Source: Pseudonocardia nematodicida (GTDB taxonomy: Bacteria > Actinomycetota > Actinomycetes > Mycobacteriales > Pseudonocardiaceae). From it: a stretch of 64,000 bases of DNA. The notes under the pieces are model-generated. The model did no database searches. It was given only the letters and a program-made list of their open reading frames with translations, and had not been told where the DNA came from. Position 1 is the first letter of the stretch; each line of letters starts with the position of its first letter. The stretch is from positions 182,553-246,552 of the forward strand of contig NZ_JBEDNQ010000013.1 of NCBI RefSeq assembly GCF_040105385.1. Reading direction: 5' to 3'. The translations under genes were made by a program, and so were the position numbers. Positions 35,418 to 45,788 of this stretch are shown here, in pieces.

Positions 35418-35861
35418 GTGCACACGTGGGAATGGATCCCGGAGACCCCGGCGAGCTGGGACGACGGCAAGGCGACCGTCCTGTCCGGACTGGACCCGGC
35501 ACTGTTCGGGCTGGGCAGCCCCGGCGACGGCGACCCGCTCGGCGACGAGTGGTGGCGGGTCGAGGACGGCGCGGGCCGGACCGTCGGGTACGGCCGGCTC
35601 GACGGGTCGTGGGGCGACGCCGAGATCCTCGTCCTGGTCCACCCCGACGTCCGGCGCTCCGGCGTGGGCTCGTTCGTGCTCTCCCACCTGGAGGCCGAGG
35701 CGGGGCGACGGCGGCTGAACTACGTCTACAACGTCGTCCCGCACGGCCACCCGGACCCCGAACAGGTCACCGGATGGCTGACCGCACACGGGTTCGCGCC
35801 CAACGACGTCGGCGAGCTCCGCAAACAGATCCCGGCCGGAGCCGGTCCCACGAGGCGGTGA
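35418..35861 (+). CDS. GNAT-family N-acetyltransferase
   Basis: A 147-residue GNAT protein. Motif A is VHPDVRRSGVGSFVLSHLE (about 80-98), with the R-x-x-G-x-G acetyl-CoA loop. The C-terminal part (WLTAHGFAPNDVGELRKQI) is the usual last strand. The acceptor is unknown. The GTG at 35418 follows GAGGAGG. It lies 38 nt after the benzoate-CoA ligase and may share its transcript without being part of the pathway. Confidence 0.85.
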   Translation: MHTWEWIPETPASWDDGKATVLSGLDPALFGLGSPGDGDPLGDEWWRVEDGAGRTVGYGRLDGSWGDAEILVLVHPDVRRSGVGSFVLSHLEAEAGRRRLNYVYNVVPHGHPDPEQVTGWLTAHGFAPNDVGELRKQIPAGAGPTRR

Positions 35862-35932
35862 GGGCACACAGGGGTGGTTCGATCTTCGGACGGGGACGCC
35901 GGTGTACCCATCGAGGGCGTTCGCGCCACGGG

Positions 35933-36472
35933 TCACGCGCCCGGCAGGTTCGCCAGGGCGGTTTCGGCGGCGCGGGTGACGGTGTCGCACCCACCGTCAC
36001 CGAAGATCAGCAGCCCGGCCCCCGGAGCGTCGAGCACGAGGACGCACACCGGGCCGGGTTCGCCGCTCCGGACGGCGGGGAGGCCGGCCACCACGGCGTC
36101 CTCGACCGGCTCCCCCTCCGCCCGCGCCCGGGTCGCGAGGTCGTCGAACCCGCCGTCCCCGGTCACGACCGTCATCTGCACGCCCATCATCGGTCCGGAG
36201 ATGCCGGCGTCGCCGGACGCCACCTCGTCGCGGGACGGCGTGAAGTGGCATCCCGCGGGCGGGCCCGTGATCGCCCGCGGGTCACCGCCGAGCCCCAGCG
36301 CGGAACGGTCCGCGGGCGGGAGCAGCCCGCACGGATCGATCGCCGCCCAGTCCACCTCCGCGGGGCCGGCCGCGGGAGCTGCGGCGCCGGCGGCACCGCA
36401 GCCGGCGAGAACGGTCAGGAGCAGGGTCAGGACCAGGAGTCGAACCGGGCCCGCCGGCGACGAGATGCGCAT
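35933..36472 (-). CDS. DUF3558-like lipoprotein
   Basis: A 179-residue exported protein. The N terminus (about 1-26) is a lipoprotein signal with lipobox LAGC. The mature part begins IDPCGLLPPADRSALGLGG, typical of the actinobacterial DUF3558 family, and has a second Cys pair (GCHF, GGCD). No function is known. The start at 36472 places the basic residue and hydrophobic core correctly. It is convergent with the GNAT gene. Confidence 0.85.
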   Translation of the reverse strand: MRISSPAGPVRLLVLTLLLTVLAGCGAAGAAAPAAGPAEVDWAAIDPCGLLPPADRSALGLGGDPRAITGPPAGCHFTPSRDEVASGDAGISGPMMGVQMTVVTGDGGFDDLATRARAEGEPVEDAVVAGLPAVRSGEPGPVCVLVLDAPGAGLLIFGDGGCDTVTRAAETALANLPGA

Positions 36473-36568
36473 GCCGCGGACGGTCGCAGGCCCGCACCGG
36501 CACGGGACGCGGTCGCCGGACACCGATCGCGACCGCGAACACTCCACACTCTTCCGTCGTCGCGTCAG

Positions 36569-36582
36569 GTTGTTGTAGTCTT
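36569..36582 (+). promoter_or_regulatory. Possible box-gene control element upstream of boxC
   Basis: GGTTGTTGTAGTCT. The core GTTGTAG with a GTCA tetranucleotide before it also occurs, inverted, in the promoter of the benzoate-CoA ligase gene. TAGTCT could be a -10 element. Confidence 0.35.
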
Positions 36583-36618
36583 TGGCGAGTCGCGACGACG
36601 CGAGGAGGCGCTCCGGCC

Positions 36619-38322
<1,704 letters not shown>

Positions 38323-38334
38323 GGGAGTCGCACA

Positions 38335-39747
38335 GTGTCCATCGACTACGGCGAGAAGATCCCGAACAACGTCGACCTGGCCGGCGACCGGAAGCTGCAG
38401 CGGGCGCTGGAGTCCTGGCAGCCGAACTTCCTGAACTGGTGGAAGACGATGGGCCCGGCGGTGCCGACCCAGGACGTCTACCTGCGTACCGCCGTCGACG
38501 TCGGCAAGGAGGGGTGGGCGCAGTTCGGGCACGTCGCGATGGAGGAGTACCGCTGGGGCGTGTTCCTCTCCGAACGCGGCGACGACCGGCGGATCGCGTT
38601 CGGCGAGAGCCGCGGCGAACCGGTGTGGCAGCAGGTCCCCGGCGAGTACCGCGCCGACCTGCAGCGGCTGATCGTCATCCAGGGCGACACCGAGCCCGCG
38701 TCGGTGGAGCAGCAGCGCCGCCTCGGCGAGACCGCACCGTCGCTCTACGACCTGCGCAACCTCTTCCAGGTCAACGTCGAGGAGGGCAGGCACCTCTGGG
38801 CCATGGTCTACCTGCTGCACGCCTACTTCGGACGGGCCGGGCGCGAGGAGGCCGAGGCGCTGCTGCAGCGCAACTCCGGTGACCTCGACTCGCCGCGGAT
38901 CCTCGGGGCGTTCAACGAGGAGACCCCGGACTGGCTGGCGTTCTACATGTTCACCTACTTCACCGACCGGGACGGCAAGTACCAGCTCGGCACGCTGAAG
39001 GAGTCCGCGTTCGACCCGCTCTCGCGGACCTGCGAGTTCATGCTCAAGGAGGAGGCCCACCACATGTTCGTGGGCACCACCGGCGTGGACCGGGTGGTCG
39101 AGCGGACCTGCGAGCTGATGCGTGAGCACGACACCCTCGAGGTCGGCCCGCACGGCGGCATCCCGCTGGACCTGATCCAGCGCTACATCAACTTCCACTA
39201 CTCGGTGTCGCTGGACCTGTTCGGCTCCGAGCAGTCCACCAACGCGGCCAACTACTTCACCGCCGGCCTCAAGGGCCGCTGGCAGGAGGAACGCCGCGCC
39301 GACGACCACCTCCTCACCGACGACGGCTACGGCATGGAGCGGGTCCGCGACGGCCAGGTCGTCACCGACGAGGTCCCGGCGCTGCTGGCGCTGAACCTGG
39401 ACCTGCGCAACGAGTACGTCAAGGACTGCGGGTCCGGGGTGAAGCGCTGGAACCGGATCCTGGAGAAGTTCGGGTTCGACGAGCGCGTCCACCTGCCGCA
39501 CGTCGGGTTCAACCGCGAGGTGGGGATCTTCGGCGGCCACCACGTGACCCCGAAGGGCGACCTGGTGTCCTCCGACGCCTGGGAGGCCCGCCGCGACGAC
39601 TGGCTGCCGTCCGAGGCGGACCGCACGTTCGTCCAGAGCCTGATGCGACCGGTCTACGAGCCCGGCAAGATCGCCGGCTGGATCGCGCCGCCGTCCAACG
39701 GGATCAACGGGAAGCCGTTCGAGTACGAATACGTGCACCTGGCCTGA
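38335..39747 (+). CDS. boxB: Benzoyl-CoA 2,3-epoxidase, diiron oxygenase subunit
   Basis: A 470-residue class I diiron protein. Carboxylate and His ligands are visible in AMEEYRWG, NVEEGRHLWAM and KEEAHHMFVG, the paired E..ExxH pattern. IPNNVDLAGDRKLQRALESWQPNFLNWW is the family N terminus. It epoxidises benzoyl-CoA with oxygen and electrons from the reductase BoxA. No boxA gene is in this window, so an unlinked reductase must serve it. The GTG follows GAGGGAG. Confidence 0.95.
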   Translation: MSIDYGEKIPNNVDLAGDRKLQRALESWQPNFLNWWKTMGPAVPTQDVYLRTAVDVGKEGWAQFGHVAMEEYRWGVFLSERGDDRRIAFGESRGEPVWQQVPGEYRADLQRLIVIQGDTEPASVEQQRRLGETAPSLYDLRNLFQVNVEEGRHLWAMVYLLHAYFGRAGREEAEALLQRNSGDLDSPRILGAFNEETPDWLAFYMFTYFTDRDGKYQLGTLKESAFDPLSRTCEFMLKEEAHHMFVGTTGVDRVVERTCELMREHDTLEVGPHGGIPLDLIQRYINFHYSVSLDLFGSEQSTNAANYFTAGLKGRWQEERRADDHLLTDDGYGMERVRDGQVVTDEVPALLALNLDLRNEYVKDCGSGVKRWNRILEKFGFDERVHLPHVGFNREVGIFGGHHVTPKGDLVSSDAWEARRDDWLPSEADRTFVQSLMRPVYEPGKIAGWIAPPSNGINGKPFEYEYVHLA

Positions 39748-39765
39748 GAACTGCGGACCGGCACC

Positions 39766-40434
39766 TCACCCGCTTTCCCGGAGCTCGGCGACGATCCGTT
39801 CCTTCGCGAGCCGGATGTGTTCGGTGAGCGCCGCGCACGCCGCTTTCTCGTCGCCCGCGGTGATGGCGTCCAGAACCGCCTGGTGTTCGGCCATCACCGT
39901 GGACGGCGACGTGCGGCGATGGGCGCTGTACTGCCCCATCGTCAGGTGGATCTCACCCGAGATCATCTCGTACATGCGGCTCAGCCGCTCGCTCTCGAAT
40001 CCGTGCACGAGCCCCCAGTGGAACGCGATGTCGGCCTGCACGGACTCGGCGAAGTCACCCCGGTCCACGGCGAGCCCGATCGCCTGCTGAGCCCGGCTGA
40101 CCTCGTCCGGGATCCGCCGCAACCTGGCGAGATGACCGGCTGCGGTGGCCTCGAACGTGGACCGGCTGAAGAACAGGTCCTCGATCTCGGACTCGGTGAG
40201 ACGGGGCACGATCGCGGTCTTGTGGGCGACCCGGCGGATGAGCCCGAGACCCGTCAGATGCTCGATGCACGCTTTCGCCGTCGACCGCGCGACCCGGTAC
40301 TCGGTGGTGAGCCGGATCTCGGTGATCTTCTCCCCCGGCGCGATGTCCCCATTGATGATCCGGGCGCGAACGGATTCGATGAGGGCGTCCGTGAGTGACG
40401 CCGTTCCGAGCTTGAATGGGCCCGTGCTGGTCAA
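39766..40434 (-). CDS. GntR/FCD-type transcriptional regulator
   Basis: About 222 residues: a winged helix (ALIESVRARIINGDIAPGEKITEIRLTTEYRVARSTAK, about 17-60) and a C-terminal FCD ligand domain. I chose the TTG at 40434 because AGGAAG lies 6 nt upstream; an ATG at 40473 would add 13 residues but lacks a clear site. It is convergent with boxB and divergent from a decayed glycoside-hydrolase gene, so it was probably the regulator of that lost sugar locus rather than of the box genes. Confidence 0.88.
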   Translation of the reverse strand: MTSTGPFKLGTASLTDALIESVRARIINGDIAPGEKITEIRLTTEYRVARSTAKACIEHLTGLGLIRRVAHKTAIVPRLTESEIEDLFFSRSTFEATAAGHLARLRRIPDEVSRAQQAIGLAVDRGDFAESVQADIAFHWGLVHGFESERLSRMYEMISGEIHLTMGQYSAHRRTSPSTVMAEHQAVLDAITAGDEKAACAALTEHIRLAKERIVAELRESG

Positions 40435-40500
40435 CGCGTTCTTCCTTTCCCCGGCGCCCACCGGGTGACGCATCCGATTCCGCCCCGGCGGGTGGACATC

Positions 40501-41166
40501 ATGGCACTCCGGCGCTCCCGCGACCGTGGCGCGCGCCGTCCGGCACCAGTGGTCGGCACGAACGGATCGGCGGCGTGGCACCACTCCGCGACGCGGTGGA
40601 CGCAGGTGACCTTCACCGACGACGATCCCGGCACCTTCGACATCGACTTCCGGGTCGACGTCATGTGCCGCACCCGCTCGAACGCCCTGTGCCTCAGCGC
40701 CGGCGGCTACATGGCCTTCTACCCGACCCGGATGCCGTTCCACCACCGCAGCGCCAACCTGGGCGACAGCGACCCGTTCGGCGCGCTGGTCGCCGAGGCC
40801 CGGAAGCTGGACATGCACGTCATGGCCCGGGTCGACCCGCACGCCATCCACGCCGACGCGGCCGAGGCGCACCCCGAGTGGCTCGCACGCGACGAGCACG
40901 GCGAGCCGATCGAGCACGACTCGATGCCGGGGTCTACTGGACCGACCCCTTCAGCACCCAACTGAGCGAGCACATCACCGGGATCGCGACGGAGATCGCC
41001 CGCGAGTACGACGTGGACGCGCTGTTCGCCAACCGCTGGGAGTCGGTAAGGGGTGTCCTCCTCGGAGCCGGTGGCGCGCCGGTTCCGCGCGGACACCGGC
41101 CACGACCTGCCCCGGGTCGGCGACCTCGACGATCCCGCGTGGCCGGCCTACTCGGCGTGCCGACGC
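40501..41166 (+). pseudogene. Decayed glycoside hydrolase (GHL6-like) gene fragment
   Basis: Reading from 40501 gives sequence typical of the N-terminal part of putative glycosyl hydrolase 6 proteins (GGYMAFYPTRMPFHHRS.NLGD, ARVDPHAIHADAAEAHPEWLARDEHGEP). Near 40930 the match jumps one frame (YWTDPFSTQLSEHITGIATEIAREYDVDALFANRWE), then near 41050 it jumps again (RRFRADTGHDLPRVGDLDDPAW), ending at a stop near 41166. Segments between the pieces are missing. This is at least two frameshifts with deletions, plus loss of the C-terminal half. Confidence 0.8.
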
Positions 41167-41314
41167 CGTGGTTAGTCGAGCCCGTGGTCGAGGCCTTCGA
41201 CCTGCACCACCGCTGCGAGGGCGTCCGGATCGCCCGGGTGCACGCCGCCGAGGTCGCGGCGCGACGTGGCGGACGTGCTCTGGGTGCCCGCACCGGACCT
41301 GATGTCGTCGTACA

Positions 41315-41723
41315 GCGTCTCGTCGGCGACCTGGCCACCGACGCGTTCTTCATCTTCCTGATGGTCCAGTTCATCCGCGGGATCCCGCGTGAGCTGGACC
41401 AGGCGGCCTGGGTGGACGGCGCCGGTCCGTTCCGGGTGTTCTGGTACATCATCCTGCCGCTGATGCGCCCGGCACTGATCACCACGACGATCTTCACCTT
41501 CATCTGGACCTGGAACGACTTCTTCTCCCAGCTCATCTACCTGACGGCGAACTCCGTGTTCACCGTCCCGGTGGCACTGAACGCGCTGGTCGACTCGGAG
41601 TCCGGCGAGGGCGTCGGCACCCTGATGGCGATGTCGCTGCTGTCCCTGGTCCCGATCCTGTGCTTCTTCGCCTTCGCGCAGCGGTACCTGATCCGGGGGA
41701 TCTCGACCACCGGACTCAAGTGA
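41315..41723 (+). pseudogene. Truncated sugar ABC transporter permease (MalG-like), C-terminal half only
   Basis: From about 41315 the frame reads as the C-terminal half of a sugar ABC permease: FIFLMVQFIRGIPRELDQAAWVDGAGPFRVFWYIILPLMRP includes the EAA loop that contacts the ATPase, followed by two membrane helices and the usual RYLIRGISTTGLK ending. About the first half of a normal permease (some 150 residues) is absent and the frame runs back into unrelated sequence. The stretch 41167-41314 was not identified. It is a deletion remnant of the same operon as the glycoside hydrolase. Confidence 0.8.
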
Positions 41724-41747
41724 GAGCCGCTCACTACGATCGGCGCC

Positions 41748-42428
41748 ATGAGCGACACGGCGCTCCCCGAGGTGATCGGGAGCCGGCTGCGGGCCGTCCG
41801 GACGTCGGCGAACCGGTCGCTGTCCTCGGTCGCCCGTGAGGTCGGCATCTCGGCGAGCGCGCTGTCCCAGATCGAGTCCGGCGCGATGCGGCCCTCGGTC
41901 AAGCGGCTGGTCGAGATCCTCTCCGCGCTCGGCGCACCGGTCTCGGCGGTGTTCACCGACGCCGGACTGTTCCGCCGGGCCGACGCCGAGGGCGGGGTCG
42001 AGGTGTCCGAACCGCTCGACGGGGTGCACCTGGCGCTGCCCGCACGCGCCGCGTCGGCCCGGCTCGGCGAGGGGGTGACCTACCGGCGGCTGGCCCCGGT
42101 CGTCATCCCCGGCCTGGACCTGTTCGAGTCCGTCTACCCGCCGGGCACCTCGTCCAGCCCGGACGGCGGCATGCTGGTCCACACCGGCTACGACTGCGGC
42201 AGCATCGTCCGCGGCGAGCTCACCTTCGAGTTCACCGAGGGCACGGTGCGGGTCCCGGCCGGCGGCTCGCTGTCCTTCTCCGCCACCCGGCCGCACCGGG
42301 TGGTGAACGAGACCGCGGACGTCGCGGTGGCGGTCTGGGCGACCGTCAGCGTCGCGGGGAACCCGGACACCCGGCGCGAACGATCCCGGATAACCGTTAC
42401 CCGGACGAAACCACGCAACGATCGTTAA
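41748..42428 (+). CDS. XRE-family regulator with C-terminal cupin domain
   Basis: A 226-residue protein. The helix-turn-helix is at about 10-65 (LRAVRTSANRSLSSVAREVGISASALSQIESG), and a cupin domain follows (about 110-205, with GMLVHTGYDCGSIVRGELTFEF and PAGGSLSFSATRPHRVVNE). Such proteins usually repress a neighbouring catabolic or transport gene until the cupin binds its small ligand. The NCS1 transporter starts 74 bp downstream, so it is the likely target. Confidence 0.9.
   Translation: MSDTALPEVIGSRLRAVRTSANRSLSSVAREVGISASALSQIESGAMRPSVKRLVEILSALGAPVSAVFTDAGLFRRADAEGGVEVSEPLDGVHLALPARAASARLGEGVTYRRLAPVVIPGLDLFESVYPPGTSSSPDGGMLVHTGYDCGSIVRGELTFEFTEGTVRVPAGGSLSFSATRPHRVVNETADVAVAVWATVSVAGNPDTRRERSRITVTRTKPRNDR
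42391..42426. promoter_or_regulatory. Two palindromes before the NCS1 transporter gene
   Basis: TAACCGTTA (42391-42399) and AACGATCGTT (42417-42426) lie at the end of the XRE-cupin gene, 77-112 bp before the transporter ATG. Both are candidate operators for that regulator. Confidence 0.4.
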
Positions 42429-42502
42429 GCCATAGCTTCACACGGGACCGTCGACCAGCGCGGAGTCCTCCGCCGCGCCCGATGCAAGGCCCGGGAGCCG
42501 CC

Positions 42503-44011
42503 ATGTCCGCCGTCCGGCCGACCGAGTCGAGCCAGCCCAGCATCCAGACGGACGTCGGCGACGCCCCGCACCCGTCGCTGTACAACGACGACCTCGCGCC
42601 ACTGCCGGCCGAGCAGCGTCGCTGGGGCGCCTTCGCGATCTTCAACGTCTGGACCAACGACATCCAGAGCCTGGCCGGCTACACCCTGGCCGCCAGCCTG
42701 TTCATCACCGCCGGGATCAACGGGTGGTGGGTGTTCGCCGCCATCGTGCTGTCCGGCGCGTTCGTCAACTTCCTCGTCAATCTGACGGGAATCCCGAGCG
42801 TCCGCTACGGCGTCCCGTACGCGGTGATGGCCCGGGCGAGCATGGGCGTGGTCGGGGCCCGGTTCCCCGCGCTGATCCGCGGCGTGGTCGGGATCTTCTG
42901 GTACGGCGCGCAGACCTACTTCGCCTCGACCGCCGTCGCGCTGGCGATCAACGCCTTCGCCGCCGACTCCGGACGCGCGGTGTTCCTCGGGATGGACTGG
43001 GTCGACTGGGTGTCCTACACCCTGGTCGCGATCCTGCAGATCGCGCTGTTCGCCCGCGGGATCGTGTGGATCGAGAAGTTCCTCAACTTCGCCGGCCCGG
43101 CGGTCTACCTGGTCATGATCGCGCTGCTGGCCGTCATCTGGGTGCAGGCAGGCGACCAGCTGATCCCCGCCGTCGGAGCGATCTTCGACAACTCCGAGGT
43201 GCAGGGCTGGGCCGCGGTCGCCGCCTTCTTCGGCGTGATGGGCACGATGATCGCCTACTTCTCCGCGGTCATCATCAACTTCGGGGACTTCTCCCGGTTC
43301 TCCCGCAGCGAGGCCTCGATGAAGCGGGGGAACCTCACCGGGCTGCCGGTCAGCCTGGCGTTCTTCACGTTCCTGAGCCTGTTCATCACCGCCGGCGCCT
43401 ACATCGTGCTGCAGGACGGCCAGGGCGAACCGCTCACCAACCCGGCCGAGATCGTCGGGCTGGTCGGCAACCCGTTCCTGACCGTCCTGGCCGCGGTGAC
43501 CTTCGTCGTCGCCACGATCGGGATCAACCTGGTCGCCAACTTCATCCCGCCGGCCTACGACCTGTGCAACCTCGCGCCGCGCCGGATCTCCTTCCGGGGT
43601 GGCGGGCTGATCACCGCGGGCGTCGGGTTCGTGATCGGCGGGCTGTGGGTGGCGACGATCGAGCAGATCGGGCTGCCGACGTTCGTCGACACCCTCGGTG
43701 CGCTGCTCGCCCCGCTCTACGGCGTGCTGGTCGCCGACTACTACATCGTGCAGCGCCGTTCGCTGAAGGTCGCCGACCTGTTCACGATGGACCCGGCCGG
43801 GCGCTACCACTACACCCGCGGCTGGAACCTGCGGGCGATCGCGGTCATCGCGGTGTCGGCGTGCTTCTCGCTGGCCGCGGTGTGGACGCCCGCGCTGGAG
43901 GGCCTGAGCGGGTTCGCCTGGGTCTTCGGCGCCCTGCTCGGCGGGGTCCTCTACACGGCAGCCCTGTGGGGCTACCGCACGAACACCCCCGCCGGGACGG
44001 GCTCCGGCTGA
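42503..44011 (+). CDS. NCS1-family nucleobase/hydantoin/allantoin transporter
   Basis: A 502-residue proton- or sodium-coupled symporter with about 12 membrane helices. WGAFAIFNVWTNDIQSLAGYTLAASLF is the first helix region of NCS1 proteins, GIFWYGAQTYFAS lies in the substrate-binding region, and INFGDFSRFSRS is the conserved loop after helix 6. The substrate (cytosine, uracil, allantoin, hydantoin or thiamine-like) cannot be told. The ATG at 42503 follows GGGAG; an earlier ATG at 42482 lacks a site. The start lies downstream of the XRE-cupin gene on the same strand. Confidence 0.92.
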   Translation: MSAVRPTESSQPSIQTDVGDAPHPSLYNDDLAPLPAEQRRWGAFAIFNVWTNDIQSLAGYTLAASLFITAGINGWWVFAAIVLSGAFVNFLVNLTGIPSVRYGVPYAVMARASMGVVGARFPALIRGVVGIFWYGAQTYFASTAVALAINAFAADSGRAVFLGMDWVDWVSYTLVAILQIALFARGIVWIEKFLNFAGPAVYLVMIALLAVIWVQAGDQLIPAVGAIFDNSEVQGWAAVAAFFGVMGTMIAYFSAVIINFGDFSRFSRSEASMKRGNLTGLPVSLAFFTFLSLFITAGAYIVLQDGQGEPLTNPAEIVGLVGNPFLTVLAAVTFVVATIGINLVANFIPPAYDLCNLAPRRISFRGGGLITAGVGFVIGGLWVATIEQIGLPTFVDTLGALLAPLYGVLVADYYIVQRRSLKVADLFTMDPAGRYHYTRGWNLRAIAVIAVSACFSLAAVWTPALEGLSGFAWVFGALLGGVLYTAALWGYRTNTPAGTGSG

Positions 44012-44022
44012 CGCCCCGATCC

Positions 44023-44085
44023 CGCCGAGATGCAGACCTGGGCGGTCCCGGAGACGCCGGGACGACCGTGGTCTGCATCTCGGCG
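44023..44085. repeat. 63-bp palindromic intergenic element, copy 1
   Basis: Perfect 16-bp terminal inverted repeats (44023-44038 and 44070-44085, beginning CGCCGAGATGCAGACC) enclose a second hairpin GTCCCGG/CCGGGAC. It lies between two convergent genes and may act as a terminator. A related 62-bp element with the same ends is at 62860-62921. Confidence 0.88.
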
Positions 44086-44098
44086 TCGATACGGGCCG

Positions 44099-45628
44099 TC
44101 AGTTCCCGGTCGACGGCCGGGTGGCCTCGGGCGTCGGGGCGGGCGGGCACTGCGCGTCGGACCGGTCGCCGTCGACCCGCGGCGGCAGCGCGCCGGTGAG
44201 CAGGTAGTCGGCGACCCGGTCGTCGGTGCAGGCCACCCCGGACAGCGACGTCGCGTGCGAGTGCCCGCCGACGCCCTCGATCAGCGCCGAGCCGCCGAAC
44301 GTGCGCCGGGCCTGCAGCGCGCCCTCGTAGGGGGTGGCGCCGTCGTAGGTCTCGGAGATCAGCAGCGGGCCGGTCGCGAGCCGGCCCGCGACCTGCGGCG
44401 CCGCCGACGGGGGCACCGCCCAGTCCAGGCACGGCGCGTTGTACCAGGCGTTGCCCCAGGTCTCGAACGGTGCCTCGCGGTCCACCCGGGTGTTGTCGGC
44501 CTCCCAGGTCGTCCAGTCCCGCGGGAACGGTGCGTCGGTGCACTGGGTGGCGAGGTAGACGGCGTAGTTGTTGTCGTCGGTGGGTGAGCCGGCCTGGTCG
44601 TAGGCCGCCTTGAGTGCGGCGGCGTCCCCGCGGGCGCCCGCCACGAACGCGTCGGCCACACCTGCGTACTCGGCGACGTTGTAGCCGGCGCGCAGGAAGA
44701 TGTCGGTCCACTCCGACGACCCGATCAGGCCGCCGGCCGGGGCGGTACGGAACCGTTCGCGCAGGTCGTAGAACCGCTTCTCGACGTCGCCGCCGGTGTT
44801 CCCGAGTCCGTAGACGGCGTCGTTCTTGGCCACCCAGTCGAAGAAGGTGACGATGTTGCGCTCGAACGCGACGTCCTGGTTCAGGTTCGACTCGTACCAC
44901 CAGTCCCGGGGGTCGACGACGCCGTCGAGCACCATCCGGTGCACCCGGTCCGGGAACAGCGTGGCGTAGACCTGGCCGAGCAGCGTGCCGTACGAGTAGC
45001 CGTAGTAGCTGATCTCCTCGGCGCCGAGGGCCCGGCGGATCAGGTCCATGTCCCGCACCGTGTCCTCGGTGCGCAGGTGTTCCAGCAGCGCGCCGCCCTT
45101 CGCGGCGCAGGCCTGCGCGTAGGCGCGGGTGCGCGGCAGCCAGGCGTCGACCGCGCCGTTCTCCGGGCGGTAGTCGGGCCGGCGGTAGCCGCCGTAGTCG
45201 GCGTCGCAGCTCAGCGCGGGCTCGCTGGTCCCGACCCCGCGCGGGTCGAAGCCGATCCAGTCGTAGGCGCCGCCGGCACCCTCCGGGACCAGCGAGCCGA
45301 GCAGGCTCAGCCCGACGCCCGGTCCGCCCGGTCCGCCCGGGTTGACCAGGATCGGGCCCTGGTAGCGGTCGTCGGGGACGGTGTGCCGGATCCGGGAGAC
45401 CGCGATCCGGATCTGCTCGCCGCCGGGGTCGGCGTGATCGAGCGGGACGGCGAGCGTCCCGCACTCGGCGCCGGCCTGTGCCGATGCCGCGTCGCGGCAG
45501 GTTCCCCAGGTGATCGTCGGGGTGGGGCCAGCCGGCGCCGGCGGGCCCGGATCCGCCGGTGCCGTCGCCGCCGTGCTCAGCGTGACCGCGACGGCGGTGA
45601 GGATCGTGCCGATCGTCCTGCGCACCAC
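44099..45628 (-). CDS. Secreted alpha/beta-hydrolase, TAP-like (tripeptidyl aminopeptidase type)
   Basis: A 509-residue exported protein. A signal peptide (about 1-25, ending near ATAPADP) is followed by an alpha/beta-hydrolase fold: LVNPGGPGGPGVG oxyanion region, nucleophile Ser in YYGYSYGTLLGQ, and a C-terminal TAP domain with the catalytic His in GVGGHSHATS. Streptomyces relatives cleave tripeptides from N termini. GGAGGG lies 6 nt before the GTG at 45628; a second GTG follows directly. Divergent from another hydrolase gene. Confidence 0.9.
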   Translation of the reverse strand: MVRRTIGTILTAVAVTLSTAATAPADPGPPAPAGPTPTITWGTCRDAASAQAGAECGTLAVPLDHADPGGEQIRIAVSRIRHTVPDDRYQGPILVNPGGPGGPGVGLSLLGSLVPEGAGGAYDWIGFDPRGVGTSEPALSCDADYGGYRRPDYRPENGAVDAWLPRTRAYAQACAAKGGALLEHLRTEDTVRDMDLIRRALGAEEISYYGYSYGTLLGQVYATLFPDRVHRMVLDGVVDPRDWWYESNLNQDVAFERNIVTFFDWVAKNDAVYGLGNTGGDVEKRFYDLRERFRTAPAGGLIGSSEWTDIFLRAGYNVAEYAGVADAFVAGARGDAAALKAAYDQAGSPTDDNNYAVYLATQCTDAPFPRDWTTWEADNTRVDREAPFETWGNAWYNAPCLDWAVPPSAAPQVAGRLATGPLLISETYDGATPYEGALQARRTFGGSALIEGVGGHSHATSLSGVACTDDRVADYLLTGALPPRVDGDRSDAQCPPAPTPEATRPSTGN

Positions 45629-45788
45629 GCCCCACCCTCCCGGGCGCCCCCGCACCCGTGCCCCGACGAGAGCCGGGACGTTGCCAGTCGCAACCCGCTG
45701 TCCACAATCGCCGGGCCGGGTCGCGACCGGATCGGACGAGCGAACCACTCCTTGACCGGGTGAGCGGGGCTCGCGAGGATCGTCGGTC

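Noticed and set aside
40501..41723. A single intact gene across this stretch
   Set aside because: The long frame 40416-41723 joins unrelated fragments; homology moves between frames and the permease lacks its first half, so it is a set of pseudogene pieces.
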